Shown: positions 49,477 through 57,204 of the stretch, one piece after another | Numbering within the stretch: position 1 is the stretch's first letter | Layout of the letters: every line of letters begins with the position of its first letter | Assembly (NCBI RefSeq): GCF_035917275.1 | Contig: NZ_CP108508.1 | Coordinates: 3,658,001-3,722,000 of the forward strand | Reading direction: 5' to 3' | Source of the DNA: Streptomyces sp. NBC_01237 | Lineage (GTDB): Bacteria > Actinomycetota > Actinomycetes > Streptomycetales > Streptomycetaceae | DNA: 64,000 bases | Translations under genes and position numbers: made by a program | The notes under the pieces: generated by a model | What the model was told of the DNA's origin: nothing | The model's input: the letters and a program-made list of their open reading frames with translations, nothing else | The model's database searches: none

Positions 49477-50292
49477 TCAGGGGCTGAGCGTCGAAGGACG
49501 GGCACCAGGGCCGGGGGCCGGTGCGGGTGCGGCCGGTGCCGGTGCGGGTTTGGGTTTGGGTTTGGGTTTGGGTTTGGGTTCCGCCCCGCGCCGCGTCCCC
49601 GTCCGCGGGACGGGTTCCAGACGGTTGCGGATGCCGTCGAAGTGGGTGCGCATGGCGCGTACCGCGCGCTCCCCGTCGGCCGCCGCGACCGCTTCGACGA
49701 TCTCGCGGTGCTGGGCGCAGGTGACCCCGGGGTCCTGGTGGCCGTCGTCGAGATCTTCCCGTACCCGGTCCATGGCGGCCCAGAACGCGTCCAGCACCTC
49801 GCTGAGCAGGTGGTTGTCGAGCGAGGCGTAGAGCGCGAGATGGAAGGCGCGGTCGGTGGAACGTGCCACCCGGCCGTCGCGGCCCTCGATCTCCATCTCG
49901 GCCACGAGGGCGTGCAGGACATCGAGGTCCTCGTCGGGGATACCGGCGGCGACCGCGCCGACCAGACCGGTCTCCAGCGCCTCCCGCACCTTCATCAGCT
50001 CCAGGAGACCCGGCTCACCCTGCCGGTAGCGGACGGCGGCGCGGAAGGCGAGCCCTTCGGCGAAGGGCTCCAGCGAGAGCGAGCCGACGAACGTGCCGAA
50101 GCCTCGCCGGATCTCGACCACGTTCATGGCCTGGAGCGACTTGAGGGCCTCGCGCACCGACACCCGGCCGACACCGAAGAGATCCATCAACTCGCCCTCG
50201 GTGGGCAGCGCGTCACCGGGGGCGAGTCTGCGTTCCAGGATCAGTTCCTTGATCCGACGCTCGATGAACTGGGCCGTGGTGGGGCGGGCCAC
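49477..50292 (-). CDS. FadR-subfamily GntR regulator (copy 2) with Lys-Pro tail
   Basis: 271 residues: HTH TAQFIERRIKELILERRLAPGDALPTEGELMDLFGVGRVSVREALKSLQAMNVVEIRRGFGTFVG, then the FCD domain (KVREALETGLVGAVAAGI, STDRAFHLALYASLDNHLL, AQHREIVEAVAAADGERA). The last 40 residues are KPKPKPKPKPAPAPAAPAPA-like and lie beyond the domain; the Lys-Pro run is encoded by a GGGTTT hexamer repeat. It is divergent from the second nan operon with operator C between, and convergent with the sialidase gene. It is a paralogue of copy 1. Whether both bind the same site is unknown. Confidence 0.9.
   Translation of the reverse strand: MARPTTAQFIERRIKELILERRLAPGDALPTEGELMDLFGVGRVSVREALKSLQAMNVVEIRRGFGTFVGSLSLEPFAEGLAFRAAVRYRQGEPGLLELMKVREALETGLVGAVAAGIPDEDLDVLHALVAEMEIEGRDGRVARSTDRAFHLALYASLDNHLLSEVLDAFWAAMDRVREDLDDGHQDPGVTCAQHREIVEAVAAADGERAVRAMRTHFDGIRNRLEPVPRTGTRRGAEPKPKPKPKPKPAPAPAAPAPAPGPGARPSTLSP
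49546..49580. repeat. GGGTTT hexamer array (six G-tracts)
   Basis: Six GGG tracts are separated by five TTT spacers on the plus strand. This meets the usual G-quadruplex pattern and resembles eukaryotic telomere repeats. It lies inside the 3' end of the minus-strand regulator gene and encodes Lys-Pro repeats. Confidence 0.95.
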
Positions 50293-50363
50293 AACGTCCT
50301 CCTGAGGTGCGATTGCCCCTTGACCGGTCGCAGGAGCATCTGTTTAAGGTAAGCCAGACATAG

Positions 50364-50376
50364 GACATCTTACGTC
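50364..50376 (+). promoter_or_regulatory. Putative nan operator C (GACATCTTACGTC)
   Basis: It lies between the divergent regulator copy 2 (start 50292) and nanA copy 2 (start 50466). It differs from operator B by one base and is framed by AGACA and TGTCT (AGACATAGGACATCTTACGT continuing to CTTGTGTCT), which adds an outer inverted pair. Confidence 0.7.
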
Positions 50377-50465
50377 TTGTGTCTTGATCCGGCAGCCACC
50401 TCGGGCCACGGATCGGATCGGCGTACCCACCAAGTCGGCGTACCAACGAAGCTGGAGTCCTCACC

Positions 50466-51425
50466 ATGTCTCTGACCGCACCGTTGCGTGGCGTCGTCCC
50501 GCCGGTCTGCACTCCGCTCGACTCCGGCGGGGAGGTCGACACCGCGTCGCTCGGGCGGCTCGTGGAGCATCTGATCGGCGGGGGCGTGCACGGGCTGTTC
50601 GCGCTCGGCTCGACCAGTGAGGTCGCCTATCTGACCGACGAGCAGCGGGCCACGGCCCTGGAGACCGTGGTCGATGTGGCCGACGGCCGGGTTCCGGTGC
50701 TGGCCGGAGTCATCGACACCACGACCGCGCGGGTCGTGGAACACGCGAAGTCCGCGAAGGGCCTGGGCGCGGACGCGCTCGTGGCGACCGCGCCGTTCTA
50801 CACCCGCACCCACGGCAAGGAGATCGCCGGGCACTTCCGGCGGCTGCGGGACACCGTGGACCTGCCGCTGTTCGCGTACGACATCCCGGTCGCCGTGCAC
50901 TCCAAGCTCTCCGCCTCGCTCGTACGCGAACTGGCGGAGGACGGCACGCTGGCCGGCCTCAAGGACAGCAGCGGCGACGAGGGCGGGCTGCGCCGGCTGC
51001 TCGTCGAGCTGGGCGGCCGGGAAGGCCGCGCACAGGGCCCGACGCCGCTGTTCAGCGTGCTGACCGGGTCCGAACTGACCGTGGACGCGGCCCTGCTGGC
51101 CGGCGTGGACGGGGTCGTGCCGGGCATCGGCAATGTGGACCCGGCCGGATTCGTCCGGCTCTACGACGCCGCGCGGGCGGGCGACTGGGAGCGGGCCGCG
51201 AAGGAACAGGAGCGGCTGACCGACCTGTTCGCCATGGTCGACGCCGGCCCGGAGGCCGACATGGGGCGCAGTTCCTCGGCGCTCGGCTCGTTCAAGGCGG
51301 CGCTGCGGCTGCTCGGCGTCATCGAGTGCGGGGACACCGCGTTCCCGCAGATTCCGCTGTCCGCCGAGTCGCTCGTCCTGGTCGCACGGCGGCTGCGCGC
51401 CGCCGGCCTGCCGCCGGTCCGATGA
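50466..51425 (+). CDS. nanA: N-acetylneuraminate lyase-like DapA/NanA family aldolase (copy 2)
   Basis: 319 residues. Class I aldolase features are GLFALGSTSEVAYLT (here S-E replaces the usual G-E), Tyr in LFAYDIPVAVHS and Schiff-base Lys in LAGLKDSSGD. It is the first gene of the operon nanA-ROK kinase-nanE-transporter, the classical nan order, which makes neuraminate lyase the best call: Neu5Ac to ManNAc plus pyruvate. It is closely similar to copy 1 at 38.9 kb. The ROK start overlaps its stop (ATGA). ATG 50466 is preceded by GAAGCTGGAG. Confidence 0.85.
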   Translation: MSLTAPLRGVVPPVCTPLDSGGEVDTASLGRLVEHLIGGGVHGLFALGSTSEVAYLTDEQRATALETVVDVADGRVPVLAGVIDTTTARVVEHAKSAKGLGADALVATAPFYTRTHGKEIAGHFRRLRDTVDLPLFAYDIPVAVHSKLSASLVRELAEDGTLAGLKDSSGDEGGLRRLLVELGGREGRAQGPTPLFSVLTGSELTVDAALLAGVDGVVPGIGNVDPAGFVRLYDAARAGDWERAAKEQERLTDLFAMVDAGPEADMGRSSSALGSFKAALRLLGVIECGDTAFPQIPLSAESLVLVARRLRAAGLPPVR

Positions 51426-52387
51426 ACACCGGCCCCCTGCCCGGCGGCCCCGAAGGCACCGGAGCCGTCGTGATCGGCCTCGACCTCGGCGGTACGAAGA
51501 TCGACGCCGCCCTCTTCGGCGCCGACGGCACCGTACTGGCCCGCCGCACCCGGCCCACCCCGGCCGGGGACGGCTCCGCCGCCGTGCTCGACGCGCTCGC
51601 GGCGGCCGCCGCCGAGGTCGACCCGGACCGGACCGCCACGGCGCTCGGGATCGCCGCCGCCGGAGTCGTCGATCCCCGTACCGGCATGGTCACCAGCGCC
51701 ACCGACTCCATCCGGGGCTGGGCGGGCACCGCACTGGGCGCCGGGCTCGCGCACCGTACGGGGCTCCCGGTGGCCTGCGACAACGACGTCCGCGCCACGG
51801 CCGGACCCGAACTCGCGGCGCTGGGCGGGGAACACGCCTCCCTGCTGTTCGCCGCCATCGGCACCGGGGTCGGAGGCGCCGTCGCCGTCGACGGACGGAT
51901 GCTGCACGGCGCCTCCGGGATGGCCGGGCACATCGGCCATCTGCCGAGCCCGCAGGCGGCGGGACTGCCCTGCACCTGCGGTTCCACCGGGCACCTGGAG
52001 GTCATCGCCTCCGGACCCGGCATCGCCGCCCATTACGAGCGGCTCACCGGCACTCCGGTGGACCGGCTCGAAACGGTCGCGGGCCGGGCCGCGCGGGGCG
52101 ACGCCCAGGCCGTGCGCGCGATCACCACCGGCGCAGCCGCTGTCGGCCGGGTGCTCGGCGGGCTCGCCAACGCGCTCGGCCCGGACCGGGTCGTCGTCGG
52201 CGGCGGGGTCCCGCGGATCGGCCCGCTGTACGGGGACGCCCTGGCCGCCGCCTTCACCGCCGAACTGATGCCCCCGCTGCGCGGACTGACCCCGGTGGCC
52301 CCCCTGTTCGGCCATGACGCGGCGGTACTCGGCGCAGCCGCCCTCACCACCACGCTCACCCTCCACCACCCGGGAGCACTCCGATGA
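51422..52387 (+). CDS. nanK: ROK family kinase, probable N-acetylmannosamine kinase
   Basis: 321 residues. The ATP phosphate loop is VVIGLDLGGTKIDAALF near residue 17. The sugar-binding and catalytic segment is ACDNDVRATAGPELAALGG, followed by the ROK signature FAAIGTGVGGAVAVDGRMLHGASGMAGHIGHLP. The zinc motif reads CTCGSTGHLE, so His replaces the third Cys of the usual CxCGxxGCxE. ManNAc kinase is inferred from position between nanA and nanE; glucokinase or GlcNAc kinase activity is possible. The start overlaps the nanA stop and the stop overlaps the nanE start (both ATGA), so translation is coupled. Confidence 0.87.
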   Translation: MNTGPLPGGPEGTGAVVIGLDLGGTKIDAALFGADGTVLARRTRPTPAGDGSAAVLDALAAAAAEVDPDRTATALGIAAAGVVDPRTGMVTSATDSIRGWAGTALGAGLAHRTGLPVACDNDVRATAGPELAALGGEHASLLFAAIGTGVGGAVAVDGRMLHGASGMAGHIGHLPSPQAAGLPCTCGSTGHLEVIASGPGIAAHYERLTGTPVDRLETVAGRAARGDAQAVRAITTGAAAVGRVLGGLANALGPDRVVVGGGVPRIGPLYGDALAAAFTAELMPPLRGLTPVAPLFGHDAAVLGAAALTTTLTLHHPGALR

Positions 52388-53082
52388 ACACACCGCACGA
52401 ACGAACCACCGCCCCATTGACCGCCGCACTCAAGGGCAGGCTGATCGTGTCCTGCCAGGCCCCGCCGGGCGACCCGATGCGGGAGACCGCCACCCTGGTC
52501 CGGCTCGCCGAGTCGGCCGCCGCCGGGGGCGGCACCGCGATCCGCGCCAATGAACCGGAGGTCGTCGCCGCGATCGTCGCGGCCGTACGCCTGCCGGTCA
52601 TCGGCCTGTGGAAGGACGGCGACACCGGCGTCTACATCACGCCGACCGTCCGGCACGCCCTGGCGCTGGTCGAGGCGGGGGCGACGGTCGTCGCCGCGGA
52701 CGCCACCGACCGCCCGCGCCCCGACGGCTCGTCCTTCGCCGAACTGGCCGCGGCGGTCCACGGGGCCGGCGCCCTGGTGATGGCCGATGTCTCCACCCTC
52801 GCGGAAGGCATCACGGCGGCGGGGCAGGGGGCGGACTTCGTCTCCACGACCCTCTCCGGCTACGTCCCCGGCACACCAGAGCAGACCGGCCCCGACCTGG
52901 ACCTGGTCGCCGCACTCGCCGCGGCGATCGATGTGCCCGTGGTGGCCGAAGGCCGTATCAACACCCCCGAGGAAGCCGCCGAAGCCCTGGCCCGCGGCGC
53001 CCACAGTGTCGTCGTCGGCACCGCCATCACCGCCCCGACCGCACTGACCAGCCGCTTCGTGGCAGGCATCACCCGCCCCTGA
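52384..53082 (+). CDS. nanE: N-acetylmannosamine-6-phosphate 2-epimerase
   Basis: 232 residues of the NanE TIM-barrel family, converting ManNAc-6-P to GlcNAc-6-P, the last step specific to sialic acid use. Visible blocks are LIVSCQAPPGDPMRE, AIRANEPEVVAAIVAAVRLPVIGLWK, VYITPTVRHALALVEAGATVVAADATDRPRPDG, VMADVSTLAEGITAAGQGADFVSTTLSGY and VVAEGRINTPEEAAEALARGAHSVVVGTAIT, all close to the family pattern. It is coupled to the kinase gene by a four-base overlap. nagA and nagB for the next steps are not in this window. Confidence 0.94.
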   Translation: MNTPHERTTAPLTAALKGRLIVSCQAPPGDPMRETATLVRLAESAAAGGGTAIRANEPEVVAAIVAAVRLPVIGLWKDGDTGVYITPTVRHALALVEAGATVVAADATDRPRPDGSSFAELAAAVHGAGALVMADVSTLAEGITAAGQGADFVSTTLSGYVPGTPEQTGPDLDLVAALAAAIDVPVVAEGRINTPEEAAEALARGAHSVVVGTAITAPTALTSRFVAGITRP

Positions 53083-53414
53083 CCGCACCACCACCCACTG
53101 CACGACGGCCACCACCGCCCGCGCCCACATCGCATTCCACCGCCTCGGCCGCGTCGGGGGAGGCGGCCTGCGGGCTCGGCCCCACTAGCACCACCACCCA
53201 CTCCACCGCCCCCGCCCGCTCGCACCACCACCCACTGCACAACGGGCCCACCGCCCCCGCCCGCTCGCACCACCACCCGCTTCACGACGGGCCCACCGCC
53301 CCCGCCCGCTCGCACCGACCACCCACTGCACGACGGGCACCACCGGCCCGACCCACCCGCACCACGCGGGGCGGCTGTTCAACGGCGAGCGCCGTCCCAC
53401 ACCCTGGAGGCACC
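53083..53414 (+). repeat. 45-bp minisatellite in the nanE-transporter spacer
   Basis: Units beginning CACCACCACCC start at about 53189 (a short 34-bp unit), 53223, 53268 and 53313, with period 45. An isolated related unit lies at about 53087. Each contains CACGACGGG-CCACCGCCCCCG. No gene is seen in the 332-bp spacer. TGGAGGCACC at its end is the ribosome site of the transporter gene. Confidence 0.85.
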
Positions 53415-54857
53415 GTGCCGACCACATCGCCCCCCGCGCTCCCCTGGTACCGCGAGGTGAGCCGTACCCAGTGGAAGTCCTTCTTCGCCGCCTGGATCGG
53501 CTATGTCCTCGACGGTTTCGACTTCGTGCTGATCACTCTCGTACTCACCGAGATCAGCGACGAGTTCGGCCTGAGCACGGTGCAGGCGGCCAGCCTGATC
53601 TCGGGCGCGTTCATCACGCGCTGGCTGGGCGGCGCCGTGCTGGGCGCCGTCGGCGACCGGTACGGCCGCAGGCTCGCCATGGTGCTGAGCATCCTGCTGT
53701 ACTCGCTGGGCACCTTCGCCTGCGGCTTCGCCTGGAACTACCACAGCCTCTTCGCCGCCCGCCTCGCCATCGGCATGGGCATGGCCGGTGAGTACAGCGC
53801 CAGCGCCACGTACGTCATGGAGAGCTGGCCCGCCAGGGTCCGCAGCCGGGCCAGCGGCTTCCTGATCTCCGGCTTCTCCGTCGGTTCGGTGCTCGCCGCA
53901 CAGGTCTACGACTGGGTCGTGCCCTCGCTCGGCTGGCGCTGGATGTTCTACCTCGGCCTGATACCCATCGCCGTCGCCCTGTGGATGCGGCGGGCGCTGC
54001 CCGAGGCCGAGGAGTGGGCGGAGTCGGTCGCGGACAAGAACACGAAGCCCAATCCGTTCCGCCCGCTCTTCGTGACGCGCGTCCGGGCCGCGGTCAACAC
54101 GGCCCTCATCGTCGTCGCGACCGTCTCGCTCTTCCTGGTCTTCACCCCGGGCGGCGCCGGAATGGTGCCGGTGCTGTCGGTGGTGGCGGGGCTCACGCTC
54201 GCCGCGTTCGCCGTGCAACTCGGGGGCAAGAGGGGCCGGCTGCTCTATCTGTCGATGATCGTGACGCTGTTCTTCGCGTTCCTGTACTCCTGGCCGATCC
54301 AGGCACTGCTGCCCACGTATCTGAAGACGGAACTGGGCTACACCACCGACCAGGTCACCGATGTCCTCTACTTCGCGGGGTTCGGCACCATGGCCGGCTG
54401 CTGGGCGGCGGGCTTCCTCGGCGACCGGATCGGCGCCAGAAAGGCGTACGCGCTGACGCTGCTGGCCTCGCTGGCCTTCGTCTATCCGGTCTTCGCGGTG
54501 CGGGACAACCTGCTGCTGCTGGGCCTCCTGCTCTTCGTGCTCCAGGCCACCAGCTTCGGCATCTCCGGCCTCCTGCCCCGCTACATCGGCGGCCACTTCC
54601 CCACCGCGAGCCGGGGCGCGGCACTCGGATTCACGTACAACGTGGGCGCACTGGGCGGAGCGGTCGCACCGGTCCTCGGCGCCCATCTCGCCTCCGGGAT
54701 GAACCTCGGCCGGGCACTGGCGGTACTGACCTTCGCCAGCACGGTGATCGTGGTGCTCCTGGTCGGCTTCGACGTACCGGCCCGCCTGAACCGCCTGACG
54801 GACCCGGACGCGAAGCGCGACCACCTGGCGGCACCACTGGATTCGGAGAGTCCCTGA
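53415..54857 (+). CDS. MFS transporter, probable sialic acid permease (NanT-like)
   Basis: 480 residues with about 12 hydrophobic segments. The start TQWKSFFAAWIGYVLDGFDFVLITLVLTEISDEFG and motif A GAVGDRYGRRLAMVLSILLYSLGTFACGFA resemble the sialate:H+ symporter (SHS) family, which includes NanT and lactate carriers. FAARLAIGMGMAGEYSASATYVMESWP is the family's helix-5 block. It is the last gene of the nan operon, so Neu5Ac uptake is the best guess; other organic acids are possible. GTG 53415 follows TGGAGG at a good distance. Upstream lies the 45-bp repeat. Confidence 0.85.
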   Translation: MPTTSPPALPWYREVSRTQWKSFFAAWIGYVLDGFDFVLITLVLTEISDEFGLSTVQAASLISGAFITRWLGGAVLGAVGDRYGRRLAMVLSILLYSLGTFACGFAWNYHSLFAARLAIGMGMAGEYSASATYVMESWPARVRSRASGFLISGFSVGSVLAAQVYDWVVPSLGWRWMFYLGLIPIAVALWMRRALPEAEEWAESVADKNTKPNPFRPLFVTRVRAAVNTALIVVATVSLFLVFTPGGAGMVPVLSVVAGLTLAAFAVQLGGKRGRLLYLSMIVTLFFAFLYSWPIQALLPTYLKTELGYTTDQVTDVLYFAGFGTMAGCWAAGFLGDRIGARKAYALTLLASLAFVYPVFAVRDNLLLLGLLLFVLQATSFGISGLLPRYIGGHFPTASRGAALGFTYNVGALGGAVAPVLGAHLASGMNLGRALAVLTFASTVIVVLLVGFDVPARLNRLTDPDAKRDHLAAPLDSESP

Positions 54858-55164
54858 CAGCCGGGCACGCCACACGCCCGGCCACGGCGCCCGGCCCACG
54901 ACGACCCCAGACCTCAACCACCCCACCCGAAGAAACAGCAGGTCAGCCACGCGGGCCCCGTATCCACCGCCGATATCCCCACGGGGAAGCCCTTCACCGG
55001 CACGGATCCGCTACGCTGTCCCTGGTCGTTCGTCGGTGTGCCCCGCTGTCTGCCAGAGCAAGATCGCAGAAGGCAGCACACCTCGTCCGGCCGGCGGACT
55101 TGTAGCGCCTGACGAAGATCCATTCACTGGTTCTCCCCCAAGGCCTCCTCCAGGTCCCGGCCCC
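54858..55164. other. Intergenic region before tRNA-Arg, no gene seen
   Basis: 307 bases, C-rich at first (CACCCGAAGAAACAGCAGG), then average composition. I see no coding frame with normal codon bias. TTGTAG at about 55101 may be part of a promoter for the tRNA gene, but no matching -10 is clear. Confidence 0.4.
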
Positions 55165-55237
55165 GCCTTCGTAGCTCAGGGGATAGAGCACCGCTCTCCT
55201 AAAGCGGGTGTCGCAGGTTCGAATCCTGCCGGGGGCA
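55165..55237 (+). tRNA. tRNA-Arg, anticodon CCT
   Basis: A 73-base cloverleaf. The acceptor GCCTTCG pairs with CGGGGGC (two G-U pairs) and the discriminator is A. The D-arm contains AGCTCAGGGGATAGAGC. The anticodon stem CCGCT/AGCGG has loop CT-CCT-AA, and the T-arm is GCAGG-TTCGAAT-CCTGC. The anticodon CCT reads AGG. CCA is not encoded. A palindromic terminator follows eight bases downstream, and a truncated integrase lies beyond it, consistent with use of the tRNA as an integration target. Confidence 0.95.
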
Positions 55238-55244
55238 CAAGCGC

Positions 55245-55278
55245 AAAGGCCACCTAGGAACGTTCCTAGGTGGCCTTT
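55245..55278. terminator. Perfect 34-base palindromic terminator after tRNA-Arg
   Basis: AAAGGCCACCTAGGAAC is followed directly by its exact reverse complement, ending in CCTTTGAC. The 17-bp arms have no unpaired loop base. It works in either direction and would end the tRNA transcript and transcription coming from the integrase side. Confidence 0.85.
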
Positions 55279-55301
55279 GACATCCACAGCTGACATCAAC
55301 G
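55278..55301 (+). repeat. 24-bp direct repeat, left copy
   Basis: TGACATCCACAGCTGACATC plus AACG. It matches the copy at 59278-59301 at 23 of 24 positions and contains an internal TGACATC repeat. It lies between the tRNA terminator and the truncated integrase, where an attachment-site or integrase arm-site would be expected. Confidence 0.75.
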
Positions 55302-55308
55302 GCTACGG

Positions 55309-55770
55309 TCACTCACGGTCGGGACGCCTCTTGAGCAGCCGGTCCATGTGGCTGATGGCCTCACGCTGGGTGTCCTGGACGACGTGCGTGTACACGTCCA
55401 TCGTGATGCTGATCTGGCTGTGACCGAGGATCTCCATCACGACACGAGGGGCGACACCGGCCGCAGTCAACAGAGTCGCGCAGCCGTGCCGGGCATCGTG
55501 CAGCCGGATCACCCGAAGACCGGCGGTTTCAGCGACGCGGGTGAAGGAGCGGTAGACGTTCCTCGGCTCGACCGGGCGACCGGTCCGGGTGACGAACACG
55601 TGCCCACCTTCTTGCCACGACTCCCCCGCACGAACCCTGGCGTCAACTTGTCGCATCCTGTGCCAGCGGAGGGGCGCAATGCACATGGCCGGGAGCGGCA
55701 CAGCCCGACGACGTCGACCCTTGGGATCATCGTCGAGTCCTTCAGGCGGAGGAGTAACTGTGCGCCTGGT
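55309..55770 (-). pseudogene. Truncated tyrosine recombinase (integrase C-terminal part)
   Basis: The frame is open from 55770 (after an in-frame TAA) to the stop at 55309. It encodes PKGRRRRAVPLPAMC, GHVFVTRTGRPVEPRNVYRSF, then IRLHDARHGCATLLTAAGV and ILGHSQISITMDVYTHVVQ. This is the C-terminal catalytic half of a phage-type integrase: the H-x-x-R, the second His and the nucleophile Tyr are present. The N-terminal arm-binding and core-binding domains and the first catalytic Arg are missing, and an upstream alternative frame (LLLRLKD) suggests a frameshift at about 55755. It lies beside tRNA-Arg, as in integrative elements of Streptomyces. Probably non-functional. Confidence 0.75.
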
Positions 55771-56500
55771 TTATTCAGCGAAAGGTCGTCTTCTGGATCC
55801 AGAAAGGGAGCATTCGCCGGTGGCCGTGATCCGGCGGACGTGAGAGATGCGGGAGAGGCTAGATAAGGTGCCAGCGCATCCAGGATCTGATCCCGGCACG
55901 ACGCATCAAGTACTTCGATGTGTCGGAACTTACGGTCGAACCAGGCGACGCTACCACCGCCGAGATTGCCCATTTCTGGCCTCCATTGGTGACGTCGTAT
56001 CCCCGCGATGGGATCAGCTTCCGCGCCGAGCGACAAGACGGCGTCAGGTTCCGCGCAGCCGCGAACGGGTCGATAGGCCAGGGCTGTTACAGGTTTCTCT
56101 ACCTCATCAAGGCACCCGGCTGCGCTCCGCTCCGCCGGGCGCGCTTCCCGGCTCTGGCTGCGCCCGCGCTCCTGCCTTCGGCCCGCTCGTCGCTGCCGCC
56201 GCCGACGCGCGCCCGCTGTGTAGGCCCGAGGGCATGAGCTGAGAACCAAGCCTGCGGCTCAAGGACATGCCTCCGGCGGGGGCGCAAAGACACCGGGATG
56301 GTGGGGGCGCCGTTCGCGAGTGCCGGCCGGAACGTGGCGAACGGTGGGCTCCCATCCCGACCACCTCCGACCCAGGCAGAGCCGAGCAGTCACGGCCCAG
56401 GGCGTCAAGGTCGTTCGTACAGTGGCGCGCTCCACCTTGACGCCCTGAACCGCGACCGCTCCGCTGTACCGTCTTCGTAGACGATCACGGGAGGGGAGAA
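55771..56500. other. Intergenic/decayed region upstream of the integrase remnant
   Basis: 730 bases without a gene I can support. Open frames exist on both strands (for example 55920-56237 plus), but none has normal third-position bias or a recognisable domain. A decayed upstream part of the integrase or an excision gene may be hidden here. The end (about 56480-56500) holds the GGGAGGGGAG ribosome site of the next gene. Confidence 0.4.
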
Positions 56501-57007
56501 GTGAAGGGTGATTTCCAGTTCAGTTGGGAACTGACCGGCTCCGGCTGGGCAACGTGTTCCATTTCTGACGTTTCTTCGAAGCACAAGCACTTTGTCAGCT
56601 ACTGCACAGACGCTCTTGCCGACGTGGTTCATGGCGTGGCCGGTCTCTATGGGCCCACCCGCACCCAACGGATTTCATTCGATCTCGAACCGGGCGAAGT
56701 CAGATGGGTGCTTCGCGGGCACGGTTCAAACGTTGACATCACGATCTACCGCTTCCCTGACATGTCAGCAAGCTTCGACGCGCCAGACGAAGAAGGCGCG
56801 CTCTGTTGGAGCTCAACGCAGCCCCGCAGCGCTCTTGGCCACGCTGCCTTGGAGGCCGCGCAGGTGCTCTTGCGCCGACATGGCGAAAAAGAATACCAAG
56901 CAAAGTGGGTGCGATACCCATTCCCCGCCGCTGCTCTGCAAGACCTTCGACGTCTCCATCTGCGAGACGACGATTGCCAGCTTGAGCACGAGCTGGCTCT
57001 CCCCTAG
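56501..57007 (+). CDS. Hypothetical protein in the accessory region
   Basis: 168 residues from GTG 56501, with a strong GGGAGGGGAGAA ribosome site. It begins MKGDFQFSWELTGSGWATCS and includes RISFDLEPGEVRWVLRGHG, VDITIYRFPDMSASFDAPDE and LEAAQVLLRRHGEKEYQAKWVRYPFP. There are no membrane segments or signal and no catalytic motif I know. The alternating beta-like first half and helical AALEAAQVLLRRHG resemble small cytosolic immunity-like or SUKH-like proteins only loosely. G+C is lower than in flanking chromosomal genes, fitting horizontal origin. Function unknown. Confidence 0.65.
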   Translation: MKGDFQFSWELTGSGWATCSISDVSSKHKHFVSYCTDALADVVHGVAGLYGPTRTQRISFDLEPGEVRWVLRGHGSNVDITIYRFPDMSASFDAPDEEGALCWSSTQPRSALGHAALEAAQVLLRRHGEKEYQAKWVRYPFPAAALQDLRRLHLRDDDCQLEHELALP

Positions 57008-57090
57008 ATGTCCTATGACGGCAGCCGCTGCCGATCCGGCGGAGTCCGAGCGACGGACGGGCAGGCTGTGAAGGGGGACTGGATGTCCGG

Positions 57091-57110
57091 CATCAGCGGC
57101 TGACACCAAC
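57091..57110 (+). repeat. Degenerate third copy of the 24-bp repeat
   Basis: CATCAGCGGCTGACACCAAC matches CATCCACGGCTGACATCAAC of the right copy at 17 of 20 positions. Confidence 0.45.
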
Positions 57111-57204
57111 AGGCGCGAACAGCCTCGATCAACGCTGAACTTCGACGGCTGGCGAGCAAGGGCGCGAAGAGGGCTGAGCCTGGCCGATGAGTCTGAGTGA
57201 TCGA

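Noticed and set aside
52608..53414. Open frame extending upstream of the NanT-like transporter through nanE and the minisatellite
   Set aside because: It is out of frame with nanE and made of Arg/Pro repeats. The GTG at 53415 has a good ribosome site and the family N-terminus.
55920..56237. A plus-strand 105-codon frame in the accessory region
   Set aside because: Composition turns Arg/Pro/Ala-rich half way, there is no ribosome site and no domain.
55509..56249. A minus-strand frame of about 246 codons beside the integrase remnant
   Set aside because: It overlaps the integrase in another frame, has no recognisable domain and poor codon bias. A short part (WFDRKFRHIEVLDA) looks protein-like, but I could not support a gene.
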